Positions 36,399 through 48,937 of a stretch of DNA of 64,000 nucleotides are shown in pieces. The notes beneath the pieces were generated by a model. That model had not been told where the DNA came from and did not search any database. It saw nothing but the letters and a program-made list of their open reading frames with translations. Every line of letters begins with the position of its first letter. The stretch's first letter is position 1. The stretch spans positions 1,719,501-1,783,500 of the forward strand of contig NC_135563.1 in assembly GCF_964340395.1 (NCBI RefSeq). The letters run 5' to 3'. Source of the DNA: Glandiceps talaboti (Eukaryota; Hemichordata; Enteropneusta; Spengelidae). Position numbers and translations under genes: made by a program.

Positions 36399-37634
36399 AT
36401 AGTGTCTAGTGGTCTGAGATTCACCTCATTACATCTCAGACTACTATAGTGTCTAGTGGTCTGAGATCCACCTCATTATATCTCTGACTACAATATTGTC
36501 TAGTGGTCTGGGATCCACCTCATTATATCTCAGACTACCATAGTGTCTAGTGGTCTGAGATCCACCTCATTATATCTCTGACTACCATAGTGTCTAGTGG
36601 TCTGAGATCCACCTCATTATATCTCAGACTACTATAGTGTCTAGTGGTCTGAGATCCACCTCATTATATCTCAGACTACCATAGTGTCTAGTGGTCTGAG
36701 ATCCACATCATTATATCTCAGACTACCATAGTGTCTAGTGGTCTGAGATCCACCTCATTATATCTCAGACTACCATAGTGTCTAGTGGTCTGAGATCCAC
36801 ATCATTATATCTCAGACTACCATAGTGTCTAGTGGTCTGACATTCACCTCATTATATCTCTGACTACCATAGTGTCTAGTGGTCTGAGAACCACATCATT
36901 ATATCTCAGACTACCATAGTGTCTAGTGGTCTGAGATCCACCTCATTATATCTCAGACTTCCATAGTGTCTAGTGGTCTGACATTCACCTCATTATATCT
37001 CTGACTACCATAGTGTCTAGTGGTCTGAGAACCACATCATTATATCTCAGACTACTATAGTGTCTAGTGGTCTGAGATCCACCTCATTATATCTCTGACT
37101 ACCATAGTGTCTAGTGGTCTGAGATCCACCTCATTATATCTCAGACTACTATAGTGTCTAGTGGTCTGAGATCCACCTCATTATATCTCTGACTACCATA
37201 GTGTCTAGTGGTCTGAGATCCACCTCATTATATCTCAGACTTCCATAGTGTCTAGTGGTCTGAGATCCACATCATTATATCTCAGACTACTATAGTGTCT
37301 AGTGGTCTGAGATCCACCTCATTATATCTCTGACTACTATATTGTCTAGTGGTCTGAGATTCACCTCATTATATCTCTGACTACCATAGTGTCTAGTGGT
37401 CTGAGATTCACCTCATTATATCTCAGACTACTATAGTGTCTAGTGGTCTGACATTCACCTCATTATATCTCTGACTACAATATTGTCTAGTGGTCTGACA
37501 TTCACCTCATTATATCTCTGACTACCATAGTGTCTAGTGGTCTGAGATTCACCTCATTATATCTCAGACTACTATAGTGTCTAGTGGTCTGAGATGCACC
37601 TCGTTATATCTCAGACTACCATAGTGTCTAGTGG
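35590..37634. repeat. 47-bp minisatellite with an internal hairpin, about 42 copies
   Basis: Each unit has AGTGTCTAGTG, GTCTGAGAT, a 12-nt spacer and ATCTCAGAC, the last two being a 9-bp inverted repeat. The array is split at about 36291-36400 by a second copy of its own left flank. Confidence 0.95.
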
Positions 37635-37847
37635 ATTTTTTCTAAACGTAATAAATACAAGTGTTTGGATATCATTGGCTGTGCTTCAACTCCCAATTAT
37701 TCGAAAGTCAATTATCCTGATGTCATCAGGAGCGAGGGCAACATCTCCACAACATTATCCCATCTTACCCAACTGCTCCCGTTTTACACGTGTCCTGAGA
37801 CCCCACCCTCTTCTCTTACCACATTAAATGACAATTAATTCATTACA

Positions 37848-38125
37848 TGGTTGTCAGCAGCAATCTAATTGATATAGGCTAATATCATGGTACCTAACCG
37901 TAACCTTAATACTAATGGCAGCAATATCATTAGGAACTGGTGGCAGCGAAGGGATGACAAAAAGCGAGAATAATGAAAGGTTAGACACTACAATGAGTCA
38001 AAATATAATGTGACACTCCCCTAATTTGCATTTTCTGAAATATAACCCTCCCTGAGAACCAAATTGTGACCCACCTAATTCCCCAGACCTACCCCCCCCC
38101 CCTGTAAATTCTGAAGGCTCCCTAG
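37848..38125. mobile_element. Non-autonomous element, family X, 3' portion
   Basis: It shares GTTGTCAGCAG, ATGGTACCTAACC, TGACACTCCCCTAATT and CTGAAATATAACCCTCCCTG with the other copies and ends CTGAAGGCTCCCTAG. Confidence 0.6.
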
Positions 38126-38540
38126 ACAAATACTTCATTGACGCCGTGATAAAAGAAAGAAATGTGGGTAGCAAGGAAAGGAAAAACGTGAAAATAAACT
38201 GAAATTAATGATAACTTAATTAAAAAGATTATGCTTTGAATCATACAGATTTTGTATACTCGTTATTGTCACTGTTATACCCATACGGCATTTAAAGTAT
38301 AGTATGTACAACGAATTGTTGTCAACGTGATAGCCAGATACGACATGTGTTATAACACACACGGCATGTAAACTATATTGTGTACAACGAATTCTTGTCA
38401 ATTTGATACTTCAATGAATGATAACGCTAGAAGAGTATATACACAAACCTTATCAACAGTACATTCTACCCGCCCATCCCCTACCCCACACCCACATACC
38501 CTCACATGATCGCACACATACCAACCTACCCACACGCAGC
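38126..38540. other. No gene; short internal duplication
   Basis: A phrase containing TGTACAACGAATT and TTGTCAA is present twice (about 38306 and 38380) as an 80-odd-bp tandem duplication. The rest is unique. Confidence 0.45.
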
Positions 38541-38544
38541 CATG

Positions 38545-38877
<333 letters not shown>

Positions 38878-39145
38878 GACAGAAATGCATATGGAACGAG
38901 TGAGACAGTCCGAATAAATCGATGCAATCCGACGTTTCGAATAAAACTTCTTTTTATCAACGAATTCAAGGCACGACATGGTACCAAAAAGAACACTATA
39001 GAATATGCCTTAAATATAGAATAAGCGTAGTTAGACAGGAAATGATGTAAATAATCTATTAATTCCAAGGGGTTCCAGCATGATTTCCTCCTCCTTCAAT
39101 CATCGCCAGAAACTTAAATAGACAGAAACTTAAATAGACATATCT

Positions 39146-39148
<3 letters not shown>

Positions 39149-39188
<40 letters not shown>

Positions 39189-39264
39189 TCACTCACTCAC
39201 TCACTCACTCACTCACTCAAACATACATACGTACGTACGTACGTACGTACGTTGGTACATACAT

Positions 39265-39315
<51 letters not shown>

Positions 39316-39373
39316 TACATACATACATACATACATACATACATACATACATACATACATACATACATACATA
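39149..39373. repeat. AC / ACTC / ACGT / ACAT compound microsatellite
   Basis: Blocks (AC)n, (ACTC)n, (ACGT)n, (ACAT)n, (AC)n, (ACAT)n follow one another. Confidence 0.95.
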
Positions 39374-41941
39374 GCAATGACGCAAAGAAGGGGTATTGAA
39401 ATATAGTAGTGTAATGAACATTGCATAATTGTATTGTTGGTATCATCTGTCATCGATGGTAGGAAAATCAAATTAGGAGATAGCGATGATTGGCATTATT
39501 CCCTTCAAGTGTTTACATGCAGAAGTAATGCACGAATCCAATACAAAAAGAAATACAAATTTAATATCAGTTGGTAAATATGGTTATATTTGAGAAACAA
39601 GTTTTCCTTTGTCTATGTTGAATGGTGTGATGTTTAACAATTTACTTTACATGATTGCCATGCCATCTGTTTTCAATTTCCCATTTCACTACCTGCTATT
39701 GATAGACTAGTAGATGAGCACTAGTATCCCAAACACATATTGTGACCAAAAGACATCTGCCATGCAGCTTTATTTGCTTGGCCTACGGACTGCTATTTTA
39801 TTTCAAAAACGCTGGACTACAATTTGGTGATTACAAAGACACATCCCTGGATCTACCAACTTGTTAAAAGTTGCATACAGTCATGAATGAACTGTGTGGA
39901 AGTATTAGTTATGTTTACTAGAAATGGTTGTACTGTCAACCACAATTTCGATAATCTCAACAGATTAGGATGTCCAATTCTTAGATTCTAAAATTATATT
40001 AGAATACGGTTGTTCATATGTTATCAATTCGGACCAATATGAAACAATTCTAGATTGTTTTTCTTTGATAATTGAAACTCATTCAAACTCAATTTAATGT
40101 AATTTCTGTAAGCATCTTTAATCGAAAATGCAAACCTCTCTTTTAGCTACTATTGGGACATTTCATCTAGATATTTTTTTCGTCGTATTTGAAAAAAAGA
40201 CACGATGGTAAATTCCATCGTTGACATTGCTAATACGAATATCAGTAATTCAAAATAATGATATAGGAGTATGAGCCAGCTCTTGAAAAGAAATCCATTA
40301 ATGGCGATTTTGTAGTTATTTACGTGTCACAGAAACGCACTGAACGCAAGAATTGCGTTGCGCAATATTTGGTGTTAATTTGACAAACTAAAGAGACTTT
40401 AATCTGGTGGCAATATGGTGAATACTAGGTATCCAAGATTAGACCACGAATATAATATATTAATACAATCATTGACATCATTTTCTCCAACTCTCCCGTT
40501 ATGAAATGGATGCGAAACATATGTTTTAACCGTAGTGTCATTTTTAATAATGGCTGATACTAGCCTTTTTCAATGGTCTGGTGTCTTTAATTGCTACCAT
40601 GGGAGTCAAACAGATGGGTGACAGTGGCGGTGGTAACACCAATCACACAGTTAGATGATTCCATATTACATGTCACAAAAGTTTGCATCGGTTAGTTTGA
40701 AGCTCTGATTAAAGGACGTTGTTCGTTATCTTCCAACGACTGTGTACATTAAAGGTAAGTCATTGTGTATCTTGGATATATAAAATATATCAATTGACAG
40801 TCTCACAGGAAACTTATATGTTTGGTGTTTGTGTTGTGTCATCTCATTAAATGTGCATCTAATTCATTTTTAGAACATAAACACGTAGTAATATACATAA
40901 TACACAGGTGTATGACTCCAAAAGATGATATCCCAATCTTAAGGTGCAAACACCTACATAAGAGAGTTTTGGAATGATGTGTGACAGTTTTCGTTCGTGT
41001 TTAGGAAATCAATTTTGTATTATAATGCTCTATTTGTGTTATATCAGCGTCAAAGTGAATATTACTAACACTTGTTCCAGTCGCCTACATAATATGTACA
41101 TCTAAAACATGGACTACGCGTTTTTTAACAGTAAATGATATGCTTTATTTTAATCTTCTAAAGAATTCCAACGTCATTTGATGACGTCATGTTATTATGA
41201 CCCACGATTGGAGATTGGTGTACGTCTATTAATTTACTTTTATGGGTTGTCTGAGCTGTAGAGACAATAACTATATGCAATGTAGTAAATCAAGACTTGA
41301 CTTTAAGGCGATGTTAGCTTAGCATCATTTCGTAATACATAGGGACTCAGAAAAGTCATCTTTACCAATTCTGCATCGTACGACCTCACTGGCATGATAT
41401 ATCAACAAATCTGGCTTAGAAGAGGCCTTCTGTACAAAGGAGCGAAACATCCTCGGTAACAAACAAATCAAAGAGCTGCTAACTCCTGTAAACAATTACC
41501 TCAGCAATCTTTGGGCAAGAGTTAAAGAGATTAGGAGCACCTCACTTTTCTTGTTTTCCAGAATACCTCTCAAAATCAAATGTACAAACGGTCTCTTCTA
41601 ACCAGTTGTCTGTATTTATTATAACTATATTCCAAAGGTGAGGCTTGACGCTAAGTTGGTGAAAGTGACAGGGTCCCCTAAGCATAAAGATGTGTAAAAC
41701 AAAATGAAATCAGTCTGGTTTTTGTTCTCCTTTAAAGACATTAGTGATGGTTCAGTTGCGGTGAGATCAAACGACTGGTGTCAACTATAACTGAATCAAT
41801 TATAGATGGTAATACATGTGTATATGGTATTCAAAGCGTCAGTGTTTGCATTGCCATTGGAAGTTACACAATATTGAACATTGAATATTGCTCACTAAAG
41901 CGTTGACCATTGATGAAATGTCTTCTATGTGTGCAACGGTA
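39374..41941. other. No gene or repeat recognised
   Basis: 2.6 kb of AT-rich unique sequence with no ORF above about 60 codons and no matching splice-bounded exon. A GTAAGT at about 40755 after a short unique stretch could be a non-coding exon donor but has no partner I can identify. Confidence 0.45.
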
Positions 41942-42952
41942 GGGCTGTGGAAATCAGGTCCATGCTGTTGCGTAAAATGTGACCCTCCCCCGATTCCGTC
42001 GTGCTAAAAAGTGACCCTCCCTCGATTTCCTTTCTCTAAATACTAAATATTAAATATTAACTATTAAATATTCATAAAACATGGTTTAAATGCTATCGGA
42101 CATGGAAAATGACACTAGTCCCAGAATCAATGGTTTAAAGGAATTAATCCCAATGCTGCCACCGTGTTGAAAGTGCAAAAGGCATTGGTTATTTCCCCAA
42201 CTACTACCATCACTATGTGAAGACATCGGGCTGTTCGTTATCATGGTTACAAAGATGCTATAGTAAAAGTGAAACATGTTTAGAGTATCTCATTTGCATA
42301 GCTAATAGCAATTTTATAGGGTCACTAAGTGTGCACCTACGGGCTATATTGCACAGAGCCATAATTTAGGGCAGCTTTTGGCTGTTCATCACCATGGTTA
42401 CAAGGATAATATGGTAAATGTGAAACGTGATCTTAGCACACCATATACATAGCTATTAACAATTCAAAGCACGGTGTCAACAGTAAATAATATTATTTTT
42501 TGAGAGGCACTAAATGTGCTCCTACCAGCTACATGCACGGAATTTGCATAGTGTATGCATAGAGCCATAATTTAAGGCAACTTTGCTCTGTTCATTACCA
42601 TGGTTACAGGGATGCTATAGTAAAAATGAAACTTGTTTTGAACACCCCATATCCGTAGCTAATAACAATGCAAATTACAGTGTCAACAGTGAAAATGATA
42701 TTATTTTTGAGGGTCACTAAGTGTACAGCTACTGACTATGTTGCATGGAGTTTGCATACAGCTATTTTATGCATATATGTAGTTAGATGCCATAATCACA
42801 AAATAATGTTAAGTTAGACAATACAGTTAGTCAAGGTAAAATGTAATCTACCCTCATCCCACTTTTTGAAATATAGCCCTCCCTGAAGAACCGATTTGTA
42901 AAAAGTGACTCACCCCTAATCCCCCCCCCCGTAATTACTGAAGGCTCCCTAG
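41942..42952. mobile_element. Non-autonomous element, family X, longest copy
   Basis: It runs from TAGGGCTGTGG-type sequence and GATTCCGTCGTGCTAAAAAG to CTGAAGGCTCCCTAG. Inside, a unit with CATAATTTAAGGCAAC, TTCATTACCATGGTTACA and GCTATAGTAAAA repeats about three to four times at roughly 170-200 bp. No ORF. The left terminus is degraded. Confidence 0.65.
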
Positions 42953-44137
42953 GTGTGCTTGTTATTGAAATTTGGCGATTACTAAAGCGGGAGAGTTGTG
43001 TATACTAAAGCGGGGAGAGTTGGCATGTTTGATGTAATCTACCTATTTGGAAGAACACCAAGCATGAAAAAGTGTCGTCCACAGCGAATGATTAAATTGA
43101 ATTGACATTAACACACAAACTGTTACCACCGTATGAATGGTCAGAATTAAAACATGTTATGTCGAACGCACGTCATAAGTTTATTCTGTGATGACAAACG
43201 ATGAAAGTACACCTATCTATCTACCAAACAGTGCAGACGTCAAGTGTGAGTTTGCTGCAAGGTTACAAATATAACGTTTTGAAGTGAATGAGACGTAACT
43301 TGTAATATTCGAAGTTTCTTCAGTTTAATAATGAATTGAATACCTGTACATGATGATATCGTAATATGCTCATGACGTAATAACAGTTGAACGAGAAATT
43401 TTGTAGGACATTGGTATAAAGAAACATTCCCATAGTTATTATTACAATTAAATAATTACGGCGCGTTGACCACTTACGTATAATTACACAATGAATTAGG
43501 TTTGAATTGATATTCATATTGAACCATAAGTCCCATACGTCTATTTAGACATTGTACCTGCAACTTCAAACTGAAATATTTGAAATACAGTATTACGTCA
43601 TGGCGTTGCCACCATGATAAATTTCTAAAATTAATGTGACATTACCATAGAAATAAACCATTTGATATTATGTAATATTGGAGATAATGATAGCAAATTT
43701 AAACCGTTTGGTGGGAAACGAGTGTTTTTATTTTTTTATAGGTTGCAACATTTTAGAATAATTTCTAAAAGTCTCATAATAAAATAGATAACAATATGCA
43801 AATGATATGCAAACACCATTGGTACAATGTCCCGCCCATATTCAACATTGGGCGCGTCGCTCATGGCAAACTCAAAGGAAAAGTGTGTCAAATTGGACGC
43901 GCGTCAGCATGAAAAGGGGAAAAGTGGAAATATAGAAGTGTATTTTATTGTTTCTGGTAAGGTTATGGAAAGTGTGAATTAGGAATACCAGTGACACAAG
44001 GTATTTTCGTATGAAACATATGATTGCTTGATCATCATAAAAACAATGAAATGAATACAGTCGACATGTTCTTGAAAAGTTTTCGATATACTGCGATTTA
44101 AAGGGAATAACATACGACAACAAATAACTACGGATTA
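42953..44137. other. No feature recognised
   Basis: Unique AT-rich sequence without convincing ORFs. Confidence 0.45.
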
Positions 44138-44227
44138 TACATACATACATACATACATACATACATACATACATACATACATACATACATACATACATGC
44201 ATGCATGCATGCATGCATGCATGCATG

Positions 44228-44283
<56 letters not shown>

Positions 44284-44331
44284 TACATACATACATACAT
44301 ACATACATACATACATACATACATAAATACA

Positions 44332-44362
<31 letters not shown>

Positions 44363-44462
44363 CATACATACATACATACATACATACATACATACATACA
44401 TACATACATACATACATACATACATACATACATACATACATACATACATACATACATACATA
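44138..44462. repeat. ACAT / GCAT / AC compound microsatellite
   Basis: (ACAT)n, (GCAT)n, (AC)n, (ACAT)n; all open frames are artefacts. Confidence 0.96.
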
Positions 44463-44677
44463 ATCGATGTAGCTTACTTAAAAAGTAGCCGGTAAAATTA
44501 TAAAGTAGGCGGTGTGAGGGAGCAGAGTGGGGGTGACTAGTACGGGAGGGTCTCTAAAGTATTTTTTGAAATTCGAGAGGACTAAAGTGTGCTTTACTGG
44601 TGTTATTTTAACATGTTCAGCTATTAAATACAAATACCCTCTCCAGATCACAATGGAATCTGAATTAGAAAACTATT

Positions 44678-44725
44678 AAGGGAGCCTTCAGTTATTTACA
44701 AAGGGAAGGGCTAGAGGAATATGAA
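44678..44725. mobile_element. Family X terminal fragment
   Basis: AAGGGAGCCTTCAGTTATTTAC matches the left terminus seen at 30764. The rest of the element is absent. Confidence 0.5.
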
Positions 44726-45214
44726 TTAATTCCCAGAATAATCGGGTTATTTGCTACATTTGACATAACATTAAATCTCGTTTCGTTTACTCATGTCGTC
44801 AAATAACAGAATGTGTTTGTGATGAAAGAAATGAACACAATGTCTATAGATGAACAGGTGATGCAGGAGAGAATCATGAATCACTGCTATAATAATAAAC
44901 AAACTCAAATGGGAATCCCTTCAGGACCGATGTGCTAATTCAAGCTTAATCACAATATGCAAAGAGACTCACGCATTCACACCAAACAACATTACCGAAT
45001 ACCTCCATTCATCAAATACTTCACGTTCAGTACATACCAGGCAATCAGGCATTCATAAATACAAAGTGATAACCACAAATAAAGACTGCTATCGACATTC
45101 ATTATATCCCAAAACACTACCACTACCTCAACACACAGGCCTTCAAAATTGCACTGAATGCTATCAACACTAGGACCGCTAAGTACTTTGATGGTATTGG
45201 TGCCTGTACGTCTA

Positions 45215-46342
45215 CGATACAGATACAGATACATATACATATACAGATACAGATACAGATACAGATACAGATACAGATACAGACACAGACACAGACACAG
45301 ACACAGACACAGGTACAGGCACAGACACAGACACAGACACAGACACAGATACAGATACAGATACATATACAGATACATATACGCATACAGATACAGATAT
45401 AGATACAGATACAGATACAGGTACGGATACGGATACAGGTACAGGTACGGATACAGATACAGATACAGATACAGATACAGATACAGATACAGATACAGAT
45501 ACATATACAGGTACAGGTACGCATACAGATACAGATACAGATACATATACAGACACAGACACAGACACAGACAGACAGACAGACAGACAGACACAGGTAC
45601 AGACACAGGTACAGATACAGATACAGATACAGATACAGATACAGATACAGATACAGATACAGATACAGATACAGATACGGATACAGGTACGGATACAGAT
45701 ACAGATACAGGTACGGATACAGATACAGATACAGATACAGATACAGATACAGGTACAGATACAGATACAGATACAGATACAGATACAGATACAGATACAG
45801 ATACAGATACGGATACAGGTACGGATACAGATACAGACACAGGTACAGACACAGGTACAGATACAGATACAGATACAGATACAGATACAGATACAGATAC
45901 AGATACAGATACAGATACGGATACAGGTACGGATACAGATACAGATACAGGTACAGATACAGATACAGGTACAGATACAGATACAGATACAGATACAGAT
46001 ACAGATACAGATACAGATACAGATACGGATACAGGTACGGATACAGATACAGATACAGGTACGGATACGGATACAGGTACGGATACAGACACAGGTACAG
46101 ATACAGATACGGATACAGATACAGATACAGATACGGATACAGGTACGGATACAGATACAGGTACAGATACAGATACAGATACAGATACAGGTACAGGTAC
46201 GGATACAGATACAGATACAGATACAGATACAGATACAGATACAGATACAGATACAGGTACAGATACAGGTACGGATACAGATACAGATACAGGTACGGAT
46301 ACGGATACAGGTACGGATACATATACAGACACAGACACAGAC

Positions 46343-46381
<39 letters not shown>

Positions 46382-46974
46382 CAGGTACAGACACAGGTAC
46401 AGATACAGATACAGATACAGATACAGATACAGATACAGATACGGATACAGGTACAGATACAGTTACAGATACAGATACGGATACAGGTACAGATACAGAT
46501 ACAGATACAGATACAGATACAGATACGGATACAGATACAGATACAGATACAGATACAGATACGGATACAGGTACAGATACAGTTACAGATACAGATACGG
46601 ATACAGGTACAGATACAGATACAGATACAGATACGGATACAGATACAGATACAGAAACAGATACAGATACGGATACAGGTACGGATACAGATACAGATAC
46701 AGGTACGGATACAGGTACGGATACAGATACGGATACAGGTACGGATACAGATACAGATACAGATACAGATACAGATACAGATACAGATACGGATACAGAT
46801 ACAGATACAGATACAGATACAGATAAAGATACAGATACAGATACAGGTACAGATACAGATACAGATACAGATACAGATACAGATACAGATACAGATACAG
46901 ATACGGATACAGGTACGGATACGGATACAGGTACGGATACAGATACAGATACAGATACAGATACAGGTACAGGT

Positions 46975-47005
<31 letters not shown>

Positions 47006-47288
47006 CAGGTACAGACACAGGTACAGGTACGGATACGGATACGGATACAGGTACGGATACAGATACAGATACAGATACAGGTACAGATACAGGTACGGAT
47101 ACAGATACAGATACAGGTACGGATACGGATACAGATACAGATACAGGTACAGGTACAGGTACAGATACAAATACAGGTACAGGTACAGGTACAGATACAG
47201 ATACAGATACAGATACAGATACAGATACAGATACAGATACGGATACAGGTACGGATACAGATACCGATACAGATACAGATACAGATAC
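45215..47288. repeat. 6-bp (ACAGAT)n-type satellite, about 2.1 kb
   Basis: Hexamers TACAGA, TACGGA, TACAGG and CACAGA are mixed in recurrent patterns. GACA tetramer blocks at about 45568-45590, 46345-46380 and 46977-47003 mark large duplicated segments. Frames up to 774 codons are artefacts. Confidence 0.97.
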
Positions 47289-48044
47289 AACACCAAATAT
47301 GCCTTAATACATTCATTGCAAATTATGCAACACGATGAATTAACTGAGACAAGACATTTCATGCTTACTTGTAAACTGTATATGATATAGAGGCTTCGAT
47401 ATTTCACTTAACTCAATTGTTGTGTTGTTCGTTTTATACTCTCCTTTGATATGGTTGCCTTGTTTTAACAAGATATTTTGTTTTGATAGATTCTCTAATA
47501 TTGTTTTCCACAATCTGTCTGCTATTTCGTTTTTAATTAGGAGGATTTACATGTAATAGGTCGTACTGTCTTTGCTTGGATCACAGAACTTGAAAAGTTA
47601 CAGATACGTCCACAGATGGCGTGGTGTCAATGGGCTGACCAATTACTCCAAATATTGATCAATAGTAGAACTGTAAATTATGTTTTACAATTATCGTTGT
47701 CATTGTGATTGGCGAAACACACGCATAGCAAACATTTATGTACTTTCATATTACAATCCAACATTCACAATAATAGGACATCTCATTGGTAATAAATTAG
47801 CAAACGTTGACAAGTTGTTTTTATACCAGTACAATTATGTGAACGTGCTGATTGTCCTCAATTCATTCTTGTCATCAAATATCCAATTATAAAGACAAAC
47901 ACATAGTCGATAATGTTGGCATTGTATCGGTACACCGTTTTTCCAATGAACTTTTCCAAGTGACAATGACTATTACATGTGAGTTTACTGTTGTGAAGAC
48001 TCTTGAGTCTTGGCTGACATCTCACATTTTTATATACATATCCG
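47289..48044. other. No feature recognised
   Basis: Unique AT-rich sequence upstream of the sulfotransferase. Possible location of its non-coding first exon, which I cannot place. Confidence 0.4.
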
Positions 48045-48306
48045 TGGACGATGATCTCTGTGGCGTAGTAGTTAGAGCTCAGTTGGGAGTCGGGAGATTT
48101 AAAGGGTTCGAATCCCACTGGAGACGGAGGATATTTCTGTGACCGACCCAATCCTCAGACGACTACAGAGGTCTGAGCCCAACCCAAGGGTGTATTCTAC
48201 AGACTCGATGAGTAGGTTGTACCATTCAGTCGTGTCTCACTCACAACTGAGACGAGTACGAAGGGACTCCAGGAACAATCGGGGACGATTACTCACACAG
48301 AGCCCA
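48045..48306 (+). mobile_element. tRNA-derived SINE, family Y
   Basis: A-box-like TGGCGTAGTAGTTAGAGC (48061) and a perfect B box GGTTCGAATCC (48105-48115), then TTTCTGTGACCGACC and GGGGACGATTACTCACAC. The last two also occur at 59176-59400. Confidence 0.78.
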
Positions 48307-48824
48307 CATGTGCTATGTTTTTTTCTAGAATATCAGAACAGTAACATGTTATGAAAATGTACCAATTTAGAACTTACTACATGTATAGTACATGTTATCT
48401 TAAAACAAAGTGTTTTAAGTACTATATCTTACATATTTCAAAAGATAAGATAAGATAAGATAACACATCGGTTAATTTAACTATTTAATTTTTTTTATTT
48501 GCAGCTTGCTAGAAGTGCTATTGTTTTCAGTGTACACCAGGTTCCTCTTCAATCTCAACTAGGCAATTTCCAAGTAGGAAGCCATGATAACATTAATCCA
48601 AATTCTTCATCCATATGGTGACATTACAGCACACTACATAAAAATACCCCCATTGCACACTATACTACTGACACTACTCAAAGTAAACAAACAATGTATT
48701 ATAAAACTGTGTTGAAATGTCCAATGCTGCCATGGTTACACAGCAAATTCTGCAGCCTCTACACTTTCCAAAGAAACCATTTATTAAATAGATACGATTG
48801 ACATATATTTCTTTTATGTTTCAG
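48307..48824 (+). other. Sulfotransferase upstream intron
   Basis: It contains a (GATAA)n run near 48444-48465 and ends at the TTTCAG acceptor (48821-48824) before the ATG-bearing exon. Confidence 0.45.
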
Positions 48825-48849
48825 CTGTCTTGCAGCTTGAAAGAGTGGG

Positions 48850-48937
48850 ATGGTTGGCAGAACTAAATCAGTAATAGGCTGTGTTGTCATCAGTTGTTTT
48901 AGCAGTTGTCTCTTCCTGTTGTCATACTACCCTGCTG
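48850..48937 (+). CDS. Sulfotransferase coding exon 1 (signal anchor)
   Basis: ATG at 48850 starts 29 codons plus one base (phase 1), ending YYPA before GTAAGT. The cytoplasmic tail is about 7 residues, then a single membrane span. The last 30-40 bases and the donor are the source unit of the following 53-bp array. Confidence 0.85.

Noticed and set aside
44992-47338. 774- and 726-codon frames (SVSVPV, TDTDTG)
   Set aside because: Hexamer satellite translations.
48045-48140. tRNA gene suggested by A and B boxes
   Set aside because: No acceptor-stem pairing; the body matches a second dispersed copy at 59176, so it is a SINE head.
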